Positions 35,115 to 43,539 are shown, numbered from the stretch's first letter. The stretch: DNA of 64,000 nucleotides from Bryobacteraceae bacterium (GCA_026002855.1 BPGD01000001.1:1453972-1517971), one strand, 5' to 3'. Notes: a model not told the origin generated them from the letters alone. Made by a program: numbers and translations.

Positions 35115-35708
35115 TCATGCGCGGTAGGCTTCGGAGATCGAAGCAGCCAGCGGTTCGGGCACAAGATGCTGCCACGGCCGGCCCGTGGCGATGCGGCGTC
35201 GCACCTCGCTCGAGGAGATGCCATCGAGCAGCGCGGGCACGATGAGCGTGTGGACCCGCAGCCGCAGATGCTCCGGCGGGCGGTAGGGCAGAGGACGCGG
35301 GGCGACGAGCAGCTCGTATTCTTCCAGTTGCTTCTCGATCGGCGGTAACCCGCCGTAGTCCCAGCCGATGATGCGGTCGGCAGCGTCGCTGCCGCAGACG
35401 TGGAAGATGCGATGCGCGCCGAGGGCGCGCGCCTCGCGCGCCATCTCGAGGAACAGTCCGCCGTCGCTCACCGCGGCGGCGAAGCGCGGATCGAGAGAGG
35501 CGAGCGCCCGGACCCACTCGACGCGCTTCTCAAACGGCGCGCCCTCCACCGGCTTGTGCGGGAAGGCGCGCGGCAACACGAGAACGGCGCGGCGGGCCCA
35601 GCCGAGCGCGGCGCGGGCCAGTTCGACGTGCGCGCGCGTGGGCGGGTTCCAGGCGCCTGCCAGCAGCGCCACGGAAGAACCATCGAACGCACCGGCAAGG
35701 AGCTCCAT
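35115..35708 (-). CDS. NadD-like nucleotidyltransferase
   Basis: ATG 35708 is chosen; the longer frame would run into the divergent gene. The 197-residue protein has ALLAGAWNPPTRAHVELARA near residue 11 and ISSSEVRRRIATGRP near 170, the two hallmark segments of nucleotidylyltransferases of the NadD/cytidylyltransferase fold. The HxGH motif reads TRAH, with Ala for the conserved Gly. NadD adenylates nicotinate mononucleotide in NAD synthesis, but this gene is not next to obgE, proA or rsfS as nadD often is. It may be a NadD paralogue. Its start codon is only 17 bases from the divergent start at 35726. Confidence 0.65.
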   Translation of the reverse strand: MELLAGAFDGSSVALLAGAWNPPTRAHVELARAALGWARRAVLVLPRAFPHKPVEGAPFEKRVEWVRALASLDPRFAAAVSDGGLFLEMAREARALGAHRIFHVCGSDAADRIIGWDYGGLPPIEKQLEEYELLVAPRPLPYRPPEHLRLRVHTLIVPALLDGISSSEVRRRIATGRPWQHLVPEPLAASISEAYRA

Positions 35709-35725
35709 GTCATCATCGTAGCGGG

Positions 35726-36832
35726 ATGAAAATTGAACGGGTCGAAGCGCTGGCGGTCTCCATTCCGCTGCCTGCACCGGTGTCGGACGCGGTGCGGCGG
35801 ATCACGCACCGCGACCATCTGATCGTGAAAGTGCGCGCCGAAGGCGGGCTGCAAGGGCTCGGCTTCGCGCTCGGCTATGACGGCTCCCGGGCGATGCTTG
35901 CGCTCATCGACGAAATCTGGCGGCCGATGCTCGAAGGCGCGGACGCGTTCGAGACGGAACATTTATGGGCTGAAATGTACCGGCAGTCGATCCAGGCCGG
36001 CCGCCGCGGCGCGGCGCTGCGCGCCATCAGCGCCATCGACATCGCCCTGTGGGACCTGCGCGGAAAGGCCGCCGGCCGGCCGGTAATGGAGCTGCTCGGC
36101 GTTCACTGCCGCCGGATGCGATGCTACGCCACCGGCGGCTACTACCGCGCCGGGCAGACCGTGGAGGAGCTGGTCAGCGAGGTCTCGGCGGTGGCCGAGC
36201 GGGGCTTCACCGCAGTGAAGCTCAAGGTGGGCGCCCTCAGCGCCGCCGAGGACGCGCGCCGCGTCGGCGCCGTGCGTCGCGCGCTCGGCGACGAATTCGA
36301 CATCCTGCTCGACGCCAACGGCGGCTGGAAGAGCGCGCCGGAAGCCATCGCCGCCATGGAGCGGCTGGAAGAGTTCCGCCCTTTCTGGATCGAGGAGCCC
36401 GTGCGCGCCGACAACCTGGAGGCAATGGCTCGGATCGCGGAAAAGATCCGCACGCCCGTCGCCACCGGCGAACTGGAAGCGACGCGCTGGGCCTTCGCCG
36501 AGCTCGTCTCACGGCGGGCGGCTTCCATCCTTCAGCCCGACGCAACCGTGTGCGGCGGCGTGAGTGAGTGGCTCAAAATCGCGCACATGGCGGCAGCGTT
36601 TGACATCCCCATCGCGCCGCACTACCACTGGGACATCCACACGCAGCTCTGCGCGTCGATCCCAAATGCGATTTTCATTGAATATTTCCCGGCCGAGTCC
36701 GGCGTGAAGATGTTTGATGTCCTGCTGAAGGATCCGATGAAAGTGGTTGGCGGATGGATCGAGCCGCGCACGGCGCCCGGCTTTGGCATCGAATTGGAGG
36801 AAGCGGCAGTGCAAAGGTACCGCGTGGCATGA
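35726..36832 (+). CDS. Mandelate racemase/muconate lactonizing enzyme family protein
   Basis: This 368-residue enolase-superfamily protein has the N-terminal capping domain (MKIERVEALAVSIPLPAP) and the barrel with FTAVKLKVGALS (KxK base near residue 166), DILLDANGGWKS (metal Asp), FWIEEPVRADN (metal Glu), VATGELEATRW (metal Glu) and APHYHWDIH (His near 299). The Lys pair plus His fits the mandelate racemase subgroup, whose members dehydrate acid sugars or racemise acids with magnesium. Next to oxidoreductases and glycosidase genes, acid-sugar dehydration is plausible but not provable here. There is no space for a normal promoter and leader between it and the divergent gene. Confidence 0.8.
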   Translation: MKIERVEALAVSIPLPAPVSDAVRRITHRDHLIVKVRAEGGLQGLGFALGYDGSRAMLALIDEIWRPMLEGADAFETEHLWAEMYRQSIQAGRRGAALRAISAIDIALWDLRGKAAGRPVMELLGVHCRRMRCYATGGYYRAGQTVEELVSEVSAVAERGFTAVKLKVGALSAAEDARRVGAVRRALGDEFDILLDANGGWKSAPEAIAAMERLEEFRPFWIEEPVRADNLEAMARIAEKIRTPVATGELEATRWAFAELVSRRAASILQPDATVCGGVSEWLKIAHMAAAFDIPIAPHYHWDIHTQLCASIPNAIFIEYFPAESGVKMFDVLLKDPMKVVGGWIEPRTAPGFGIELEEAAVQRYRVA

Positions 36833-36866
36833 AGTGGATGGAGCGGGAACGGCGGTTGGCGCGTCC

Positions 36867-36872
36867 TATAGT
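36867..36872 (+). promoter_or_regulatory. Possible -10 box before the zinc-ribbon gene
   Basis: TATAGT matches five of six consensus positions and lies 16 bases before ATG 36889, with GGAAGG in between. No clear -35 is visible, so this is tentative. Confidence 0.3.
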
Positions 36873-36888
36873 GGGGTAGGAAGGCGAT

Positions 36889-37722
36889 ATGTTCACCTGG
36901 ATTTGTCCCGTCTGTGGAGCGGAGGTGCCGCCGTCGGAGCCCGAGTGCCCGCGCTGCGCCGAGAGGCGGCGCGCCGCCCTGGCACAACAGCCGCCCGCGC
37001 AGCCCGCGGCGTCTCCGCAGGCTGGCGCGCCTCCGGCATACACCCCCACGGCTCCGGCCCAGCCGGCTGATTACGGCGCTCCGGCTGCCGCGCCCCCACG
37101 GCAGGCGCCGCCTCCGCAGCAGCCTTCACCCACGGGCGCGTGGCAGGCGACCCAGGCGCCGACTCCCGGTGCATGGCAGGCGCCGCCGCAGCCGACGACT
37201 TACGCCGGACAGACCCAGCCCGTTTATGTGATCGGCGAGCAGAAACCCCGCCGGGGCGTGCCCGCGTGGCTCGCCGCCGTGTTGACTGTCGCGGTGCTCG
37301 GTGGAGGCCTCTTCGCGCTGTACCGTTACGTCTCAGCGGGCTCGGCCCGCCGGCAGGCCGGCGAGAAGGCGGCGCCGTTTGAGCGGCCGTCGGCGCAGAC
37401 CTCGGCGCACCCGTTCGCGAAATACCTGGAGGTGACGGGCATCCGCCTGCTCGAGAATCGGGAAAAGAAACTGGTGACGCGCTTTGTCGTCGTCAATCAC
37501 GCACCGGCAGACCTGAGCGGATTCCGGCTGCGCATCACGCTGGAAGCGGCCAACGCGCAGCCAGGCGATGCAATGATCGCCGTCGTGGACGCCGCGCCAG
37601 GCAAGGTGCCAGCATACGGCATTAAGGAGATGGAAGCTCCGGTCGTGACGCACCTCAAGGTCTACGAGCTGCCCGACTGGCAGTTCCTGCGGGCGCGCGC
37701 CGAGATCATCGACGCCAAATAG
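36889..37722 (+). CDS. Zinc-ribbon protein with proline-rich linker and single membrane segment
   Basis: This 277-residue protein starts with a zinc ribbon (WICPVCGAEV and ECPRCAERR, residues 4-28). A Pro/Ala/Gln-rich linker of about 85 residues, a membrane segment (VPAWLAAVLTVAVLGGGLFA, about 120-140) and a soluble C-terminal domain follow (KYLEVTGIRLLENREKKLVT to the end) resembling FxLYD-like beta domains. The topology places the zinc ribbon in the cytoplasm and the beta domain in the periplasm. GGAAGG precedes the ATG. Its 3' end overlaps the convergent TPR gene by 17 bases. Function unknown to me. Confidence 0.68.
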   Translation: MFTWICPVCGAEVPPSEPECPRCAERRRAALAQQPPAQPAASPQAGAPPAYTPTAPAQPADYGAPAAAPPRQAPPPQQPSPTGAWQATQAPTPGAWQAPPQPTTYAGQTQPVYVIGEQKPRRGVPAWLAAVLTVAVLGGGLFALYRYVSAGSARRQAGEKAAPFERPSAQTSAHPFAKYLEVTGIRLLENREKKLVTRFVVVNHAPADLSGFRLRITLEAANAQPGDAMIAVVDAAPGKVPAYGIKEMEAPVVTHLKVYELPDWQFLRARAEIIDAK

Positions 37723-39118
37723 CCTCGGCCAGCGCACGCTGCTGGGCGCGCGTGAACGCACACCGGGCATCCGGCAAAACTTCCCCCAGGCGAACCGCCA
37801 TCCCCCGCGCGGACACGGAACAGGGCGCGAGGGCCAGGGCGCGCCGCACTTCCTCGTGCGCGGCGTCCGCCTCGCCCAGGGCGAGCCATGCGGCGGCGCG
37901 CCCGGCCAGCGCGGCCGCATTCCGCGGAGATGCCGCGAGCGCATCATCGAACTCGGCCATGGCTTCCCGCGGACGCCCGCCACGCAGAAACGCGTGGCCC
38001 GTTTCCACAGCCACCCGAGAATCCCGGGGCCACTTGCGCCGCGCTTCCACGAGCAGCTCCAGCGCCTGCGCCGGCGGCAGCAGCGGCGCAAGGGCCAACT
38101 GCGGCTCCACGCGGTCCGGGGCCAGACGCACGGCTTCCATCCAGAGCGCCACCGGATCCCGCCATTGGCGGGCATAAGTGAACGAAAGCAGCGCCAACAC
38201 GGCGATGTAAATGGCCGTGAGGCGCACGTCCACCTGTTCAAGAGCCAGCGCGGCGGAAGGGGCCAGCGCCAGCAGCGGCAGGGCCATCAACGGCCTGCCG
38301 GTCTCCGCAGGGAGGAAATAAACGGACATGAGCAGAACCATCGCCGCGAGCATCCAGGCGCCCGCCGCCGTGCGCCTGGCGCCGACCATCGCGGCCCAGA
38401 CGGCCGCAGCCACGGCGAGCGCCGCCATCGCGGCCTGCCACGGCGCTGCGTGCAGGTCCGGCCATGGCGTCAACCCCAGGGGAAAGAAGAAGACGAACAG
38501 GCTGCGCAGCGTGAAGACGCCAAGCCACGGCCATGAGGCCGCGGCCTCGGCGCGGGAGGCGACGAATGCGGCCAGCCAGACCGCGCCGCCGGCCGCGCTG
38601 ACGCCCACGAGACTCCTCGCAAGCGGCGTCGCCCGCGCGACAAGCAGGAAGACGGGCGGGATGACGGCGGCGGCGGGCTCGAACAGCACCGCCAGAAGGG
38701 CCACGATGAGCGCCGCCCGCTTCCGCCCATCGAGATGCAGATGGAGCGCTGCGAGCAGCAGCACGATGCCCGGCAGCGCTGCGGCCGTGGCGGTGACGGC
38801 AAGCGTCTCCGCCTGCAACGGGTGCAGCGCGTAGATCAGACCTGCGATCAGCGCCGCGCGAAGAGGAAACAGGCGGGACATAAGCTGCGCGAAGAGCAGG
38901 CACGCAGCAGCGTGCAGCAGCAACACGGCGGCCGCATGGACGGCGGGCGGCGGATCCACGGCGTGGAAGAGCCGCAGCATGGCCGCCGCACCCGGCCGCG
39001 CCAGCCAGGGTAGTACGGGCGGCAGGTCCGGCGGCGCAGGAGCGGGCATGCCGGTCAGCGGCAGGAAAAGCAGAGCGCCAAGCGTTGCAACGGCGGCCAG
39101 GAGACGCAATGCTACCAT
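37706..39118 (-). CDS. TMTC-like polytopic membrane protein with C-terminal TPRs
   Basis: ATG 39118 (MVALRLLAAVATLGALLF) is preferred over a start twelve codons upstream that would overlap nth. The 470-residue protein has about nine hydrophobic segments, including LIAGLIYALHPLQAETLAVT, the family pattern of TMTC/PMT-like (GT-C) proteins, and then TPR repeats from about residue 330 (ALELLVEARRKWPRDSRVAV, GRPREAMAEFDDALAASP). Bacterial members are thought to be protein or lipid glycosyltransferases on the periplasmic side, but the typical acidic loop is only partly recognisable here. It is divergent from nth with 23 bases between starts. Confidence 0.65.
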   Translation of the reverse strand: MVALRLLAAVATLGALLFLPLTGMPAPAPPDLPPVLPWLARPGAAAMLRLFHAVDPPPAVHAAAVLLLHAAACLLFAQLMSRLFPLRAALIAGLIYALHPLQAETLAVTATAAALPGIVLLLAALHLHLDGRKRAALIVALLAVLFEPAAAVIPPVFLLVARATPLARSLVGVSAAGGAVWLAAFVASRAEAAASWPWLGVFTLRSLFVFFFPLGLTPWPDLHAAPWQAAMAALAVAAAVWAAMVGARRTAAGAWMLAAMVLLMSVYFLPAETGRPLMALPLLALAPSAALALEQVDVRLTAIYIAVLALLSFTYARQWRDPVALWMEAVRLAPDRVEPQLALAPLLPPAQALELLVEARRKWPRDSRVAVETGHAFLRGGRPREAMAEFDDALAASPRNAAALAGRAAAWLALGEADAAHEEVRRALALAPCSVSARGMAVRLGEVLPDARCAFTRAQQRALAEAIWRR

Positions 39119-39141
39119 GTTAGATCGGCAGCGGGGGCACC

Positions 39142-39870
39142 ATGGCGAAGGCACAGGCGCCGCGCAGGAAGGCGAAGAAGCAGGTTCAGCGGGCGACGGC
39201 CGCCGGCAAAAAATCCGCAGCCGGCAGGGCGCCGGACGCGGCGCGTGTCCAGGCCATCCTGGACGCGCTCGACCGGCTCTATCCGAACGCCACCTGCGCG
39301 CTCCATCACCGCAACGCCTGGGAACTGCTGGTGGCCACCATTCTTTCGGCGCAATGCACGGACGAGCGTGTCAACCAGGTGACACCGGCGCTTTTCGCCC
39401 GCTATCCCACGCCGCAGGCGATGGCGAAGGCCCAGGTGGCCGAAGTGGCGGAAATCATCCGCTCCACCGGTTTCTTCAACAATAAAGCAAAGAATATTGT
39501 TGGCGCGGCGAAAAAAATCGTTGAGGAATTCGGCGGCGAAGTGCCCCGCGAAATGGAAAAGCTTCTTACCGTGCCGGGCGCCGCCCGTAAGACGGCGAAC
39601 GTGGTGCTGGGTACGGCTTACGGCATCCCGAGCGGCGTGGTGGTGGACACGCACGTCGCAAGGATCGCCCAACGGCTGGAGCTGACGCGGGAGAAATCGC
39701 CAGAGAAAATCGAGCAGGATCTGATGAAAATTCTTCCCCAGAACCGCTGGATCCTCTTCTCGCATCAGATGATCCATTTCGGACGCGACATCTGCAAGGC
39801 CCGCCGGCCCGAATGTTTCCGCTGCCCGCTGGCGGCGATCTGCCGGTCTCCGGACAAGAAGCTGCCGTGA
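39142..39870 (+). CDS. nth: Endonuclease III
   Basis: The 242-residue protein carries a basic N-terminal extension of about 30 residues. Motifs of endonuclease III follow: ELLVATILSAQCTDERVN, the helix-hairpin-helix VPGAARKTANVVLG with the catalytic Lys near residue 150, VVVDTHVARIAQRL with the catalytic Asp near 168, and a [4Fe-4S] loop with Cys218, Cys225, Cys228 and Cys234. It excises oxidised pyrimidines and cleaves the strand in base excision repair. The hairpin has Ala where the consensus LPGVGRKTA has its second Gly. Its stop overlaps the GTG start of a lipoprotein gene, so the two are cotranscribed. Confidence 0.96.
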   Translation: MAKAQAPRRKAKKQVQRATAAGKKSAAGRAPDAARVQAILDALDRLYPNATCALHHRNAWELLVATILSAQCTDERVNQVTPALFARYPTPQAMAKAQVAEVAEIIRSTGFFNNKAKNIVGAAKKIVEEFGGEVPREMEKLLTVPGAARKTANVVLGTAYGIPSGVVVDTHVARIAQRLELTREKSPEKIEQDLMKILPQNRWILFSHQMIHFGRDICKARRPECFRCPLAAICRSPDKKLP

Positions 39871-40379
39871 GGACGCGCCTCCTGCTTCTGGCCGCATGGC
39901 TCGCGCCGCTTTGCGGCTGCGCGCGGCTGCCCGGCCCCATGCCGCTGCCGCCGCAGCGAGGAAGTGCGGGGCCATGTTCGGCCCCGCACTATCTGTTCTT
40001 CCGCGACCCCGATGCTTCGCAATGGATCGTGGAAGGAATCAGCAAGGAGATCATCGACGACTGGCGCTGGGCGCGCAAGCGCGCCCTCATGCGGCTGTCG
40101 GTAGAGGAGACGCAGGGGATCTTTTTCCAGGCGATTCTTACCGCGCCGGAGGAATTCCTCCGCGCGGGCGGGCGAAAAATCGACGTCCGCATCGCAGGCC
40201 GCCTTCTCGGTTCGATCCCCGTGGAGCGCGCCGGCTACATCGTCTGGAAACAGCCGGTGCCGGAAGAGTGGCTGGAAACGGGACGCGAAATGGACGTCTC
40301 GCTGGAGGCCGACGCCGAGTGGATGCAGGGCAATGCGCCGCGCAGCTACATTCTCTCAAGCGCCGGCTTCACGCTCTAG
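39867..40379 (+). CDS. Small lipoprotein of unknown function
   Basis: GTG 39867 overlaps the nth stop (GTGA) and starts a lipoprotein signal: MRTRLLLLAAWLAPLCGC with the lipobox Cys at residue 18. The mature protein of about 150 residues has a single recognisable compact domain (FFRDPDASQWIVEGISKEII, VEETQGIFFQAILTAPEEFL, WLETGREMDVSLEADAEW). I see no family I can name. Coupling to nth may be incidental, because the next gene on the strand, a membrane glycosyltransferase-like protein, begins 9 bases later. It could be an accessory factor of that envelope enzyme. Confidence 0.7.
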   Translation: MRTRLLLLAAWLAPLCGCARLPGPMPLPPQRGSAGPCSAPHYLFFRDPDASQWIVEGISKEIIDDWRWARKRALMRLSVEETQGIFFQAILTAPEEFLRAGGRKIDVRIAGRLLGSIPVERAGYIVWKQPVPEEWLETGREMDVSLEADAEWMQGNAPRSYILSSAGFTL

Positions 40380-40388
40380 GGTGCCGCA

Positions 40389-42581
40389 ATGCCCAGGCTC
40401 ATTTCGGTGCTGTTCGGAGCGGCGTTCACCGTGCTCTGCGCGTGGGCGTTGGGCCGAATGCTTCTGAAGCGCGCGCGCCCCGCTCCGGCCCGCGGAGAAG
40501 AACACCTGCTCGCGTTCGTCTGCGGCGCGCCGCTGCTCAGCCTGCTCGTGTTTCTGCTGTGCGCGGTGCACGCCGTCTACGACGCCGTGTTCCTTGCGGC
40601 GGGAGCGTTGATTCTCGGGGCCGCCTGGCGGGACGGTGCATTCCGCCGCGGGACGGACATGCGCCTGCCCGCGCTGCCGCGCCTGTGGCGGTGGCTGTTT
40701 GCCGCAGTATTTGGCGTCTGGGCCGCGGTGGCGATCCTCGCCGCGATGGCCCCGGAAATCAGCCCGGACGGCAGCGGCTATCATCTCGGCATCATCGCCC
40801 GATACTGGCGTTCGCACGGACTGGTGCGGATCGATACGAACATGTACGCCGCCCTTTCGCAGGGCGTGGAGATGCTGTTCCTGTGGGCGTTCGCCTTCGG
40901 CCGGCATTCGGCGGCCGCGCTGGTCCACTGCTGTTTCTATCTGGCCACCGCGCTACTGATGCTGCGCTTCGGCCAGCGCTCCGGCGCCCCGGCAGCCGGC
41001 GCGGCGGCAGCGCTTTTCTTTCTCTGTGCGCCGGTGGCGCTGGTGGATGGCACAAGCGCGTATATCGACGCCGCGGCCGCGTGCACGGTCTTCGCGATCG
41101 TTTACCTCACCGAGCTCGACGCGCCGCCCTGGCTCGTGGGCATCCTCTGCGGTTTCGCTTACGCGGTGAAGTACACGGCGGCGGTGGCGATCCTCTATCC
41201 GCTGCTGCGGTTCGCCTGGCAGCGGCGCTGGCGCGCGCTGGCGCCGCTCTGTGCGGCCGCGGTGCTGGCGGCCGCGCCGTGGCCGGTGCGCAACTGGATC
41301 TTTTACGGCAATCCGGCGGCGCCACTTCTGAACCGGGTGTGGTCCAACCCGTTCGTCCATGCGAGCTTCGAGCAGGACTATGTCGAATACATGCGCCGCT
41401 ACCCGGAGATTGAAAGCTGGGGCCAGGTGGCGCTGGAGCTCACCGTGCGCGGCCGTCTGCTGGCGGGCTTCTGGGGACCGCTGTTCCTGCTGGCCCCGGC
41501 CGGGCTGCTGGCGCTCCGCTCGCCGCTGGGCCGCCGCATGCTGCTGGCAGCGGTCATCGCCGGTTCGACGTATTTCAACAATATCGGCGCGCGTTTTCTC
41601 ATGCCGGCGGCGCCCTTCGTGAGTTTCGCGATGGCGCTGGCGCTGCCGTCTCCGCTGCTGCCGCCGCTCGTCCTGGCGCACGCGGTGGCAGGTTTTCCCG
41701 ATCTGCCGGAGAAATACATGCAAAGTCCGGGGTGGCGGCTGTCGGCGATTCCGTGGCGCGCCGCCCTGCGGCTGGAGGATCCGGGGGCGTGGCTGGCGCG
41801 GCAATCGCCCGGATACAGGGCGGCGCAACTGGTGGAATGGCTGACGCCGCGCAATGCGCTGGTCCTCGCCTTCTCGGGGATCCCTGAAAGCTACACGTCG
41901 CGCGAAGTCGCCGTGGGCTTCCAGAGCGGCCGCGGCGAGCGTCTGCTGGATCTCGTGCAGGTGGCCATGTTCTCTGACATGCGCCCGGCCGCGGAGCACG
42001 TGTTCCGCTTCGGCCGGCAGACGCTGGAGGCGGTGCGCGTCGTGCAGGAGAACACGCCCGCGCCGGGAAGCGACCGCGAGAAAGACCTCTGGAGCGTGTT
42101 CGAGCTGCGAGTGTATGCGGACGGCCGCGAAGTGGAGCGAGGGCCGGGCTGGCGTGTGTGGGCCAGCCCGAACCCCTGGGGCGCGGCTCTTGCCTTTGAC
42201 GGTTCGCCCGTCACCCGCTGGAGGTCGTGGGAACGGATCCGGGCAGGAATGTTTTTGCAGGCGGAGTTCAGCGGCGCGGTCGCAGCCGACGAAGTACGGC
42301 TCCTGATGAGCCAGGATCAGCACGGCGTGCAGATGCGGCTGGAAGGGAAGCCGCCTGGCGGCGGCTGGCGGACGCTCTCTCCGGGGCCGCACGTCCGCGG
42401 CTGCGCCGTTCCGCTCACGCTGCGGCGGATGGCGGCGCGGGAGCTGCGCCGCGGGGGCGTGACTCACTTGCTGGTACACGAGCAGGACTTCGCATGGCCG
42501 GACCTGAGCCGCAACCGGCGCGCCTGGGGTCTGCGCGAAATCGGCGCGGTGGACGGCTATCACCTGTATCAGTTGGAATAG
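40389..42581 (+). CDS. GT39-like membrane protein with C-terminal discoidin-like domain
   Basis: This 730-residue protein has about 12 hydrophobic segments in its first 430 residues with an acidic loop, MAPEISPDGSGYHLGIIARY near residue 118, where GT-C enzymes place catalytic acidic residues. After it comes a soluble region and, near residues 590-660, SPNPWGAALAFDGSPVTRWR, which resembles F5/8 type C (discoidin) domains. It is architecturally similar to the 804-residue protein at 14110. It follows the lipoprotein gene closely and is followed after 4 bases by a sugar kinase gene. Likely role: periplasmic sugar transfer onto lipid or protein; acceptor unknown. Confidence 0.6.
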   Translation: MPRLISVLFGAAFTVLCAWALGRMLLKRARPAPARGEEHLLAFVCGAPLLSLLVFLLCAVHAVYDAVFLAAGALILGAAWRDGAFRRGTDMRLPALPRLWRWLFAAVFGVWAAVAILAAMAPEISPDGSGYHLGIIARYWRSHGLVRIDTNMYAALSQGVEMLFLWAFAFGRHSAAALVHCCFYLATALLMLRFGQRSGAPAAGAAAALFFLCAPVALVDGTSAYIDAAAACTVFAIVYLTELDAPPWLVGILCGFAYAVKYTAAVAILYPLLRFAWQRRWRALAPLCAAAVLAAAPWPVRNWIFYGNPAAPLLNRVWSNPFVHASFEQDYVEYMRRYPEIESWGQVALELTVRGRLLAGFWGPLFLLAPAGLLALRSPLGRRMLLAAVIAGSTYFNNIGARFLMPAAPFVSFAMALALPSPLLPPLVLAHAVAGFPDLPEKYMQSPGWRLSAIPWRAALRLEDPGAWLARQSPGYRAAQLVEWLTPRNALVLAFSGIPESYTSREVAVGFQSGRGERLLDLVQVAMFSDMRPAAEHVFRFGRQTLEAVRVVQENTPAPGSDREKDLWSVFELRVYADGREVERGPGWRVWASPNPWGAALAFDGSPVTRWRSWERIRAGMFLQAEFSGAVAADEVRLLMSQDQHGVQMRLEGKPPGGGWRTLSPGPHVRGCAVPLTLRRMAARELRRGGVTHLLVHEQDFAWPDLSRNRRAWGLREIGAVDGYHLYQLE

Positions 42582-42585
42582 AGGG

Positions 42586-43539
42586 ATGCCGAAATATTTT
42601 CTTGGCGTGGACGGCGGACAGTCTTCGACCACCGCCCTGATCGGAGACGAAACCGGGCACGTGCTCGGGCAGGGGCGAGGCGGCCCCTGCAACCATGTCT
42701 CCGGCGACCAGGCGCGCGAGAAATTCCGCACAGCCATCGGCGGCGCGGTGAAGATGGCCGCCGAAGAAGCGGCGCTGAAATTCGAGGAACTGGAATTTGA
42801 GGCGGGCTGTTTCGGTTTTTCCGGCGGGCCGGCAGACAAAGATGCGCTGATCGCCGAGATGTTCCGGCTGAAAAAGCGCATTGTGACGCACGATGCCTGG
42901 ATTGCGCTCACCGGCGCGCACGCCGGCGAGCCCGGCATCATCACCATTGCCGGCACCGGTTCCATCGCCTTCGCGCGCAACGCGGAAGGCAAGTTCGCCC
43001 GCGCCGGCGGCTGGGGCTTCATCTTCGGCGACGAGGGTGGCGGCTTCGACCTCACGCGGCAGGCCCTGCGCGCGGCGCTCCGCATGGAAGAGGGCTGGGG
43101 CCCGCCGACGCTGCTCAGAAAGAAGCTGCTCGAAGCCACCGGCGCGCGCGACGCCAACGATCTGCTGCACCGCTTCTACACGCCCGAATTCCCGCGGCCG
43201 CGCATCGCCGAGCTGTCACGCCTGGTGGAGGAGGCCGCCAACGAGGGCGATGATGTGGCCGCCGACATCCTCCTCGAAGCGGCCCAACATCTGGCCGGAC
43301 TCACGATGGCGGCGCGCATGCAGGTTTTCACGCCGCAGGACCATGTGCGCGCGGCGCCCATTGGCGGCGTCTTCCGCTGCGCCCGGCTCTATGACGAGTT
43401 CCGCAGCCGCGTCGAACGCGGTGGCAACACCACCGTCCACGCGCCGGTCTATGGCCCGGCCGCCGGCGCGTTGCTCGAGGCCTATCGCGCGGCGGGTCTG
43501 AAGGTGGAACTGAAGGGCGTGCCGGTGGAAAAGGGCTGA
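42586..43539 (+). CDS. BadF/BadG-family ATPase, N-acetylglucosamine kinase-like
   Basis: This 317-residue protein has the ASKHA fold: FLGVDGGQSSTTALIGDETG at the start (phosphate 1), ITIAGTGSIAFARN near residue 125 (phosphate 2), GGWGFIFGDEGGGFDLTRQA, and the adenosine segment RAAPIGGVFRCARLYDEF. This matches the BadF/BadG/BcrA/BcrD family, which includes eukaryotic-type N-acetylglucosamine kinase and glucosamine kinases. It starts 4 bases after the membrane glycosyltransferase-like gene and precedes pgk by 58 bases. A sugar (GlcNAc or GlcN) kinase is the likeliest role, perhaps in amino-sugar recycling, but cysteine motifs of the dehydratase activators are absent. Confidence 0.78.
   Translation: MPKYFLGVDGGQSSTTALIGDETGHVLGQGRGGPCNHVSGDQAREKFRTAIGGAVKMAAEEAALKFEELEFEAGCFGFSGGPADKDALIAEMFRLKKRIVTHDAWIALTGAHAGEPGIITIAGTGSIAFARNAEGKFARAGGWGFIFGDEGGGFDLTRQALRAALRMEEGWGPPTLLRKKLLEATGARDANDLLHRFYTPEFPRPRIAELSRLVEEAANEGDDVAADILLEAAQHLAGLTMAARMQVFTPQDHVRAAPIGGVFRCARLYDEFRSRVERGGNTTVHAPVYGPAAGALLEAYRAAGLKVELKGVPVEKG

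Noticed and set aside
32055-35348. 1097-residue plus-strand frame
   Set aside because: Runs antisense through the GT4 and both Gfo/Idh genes; no domain pattern and no ribosome binding site.
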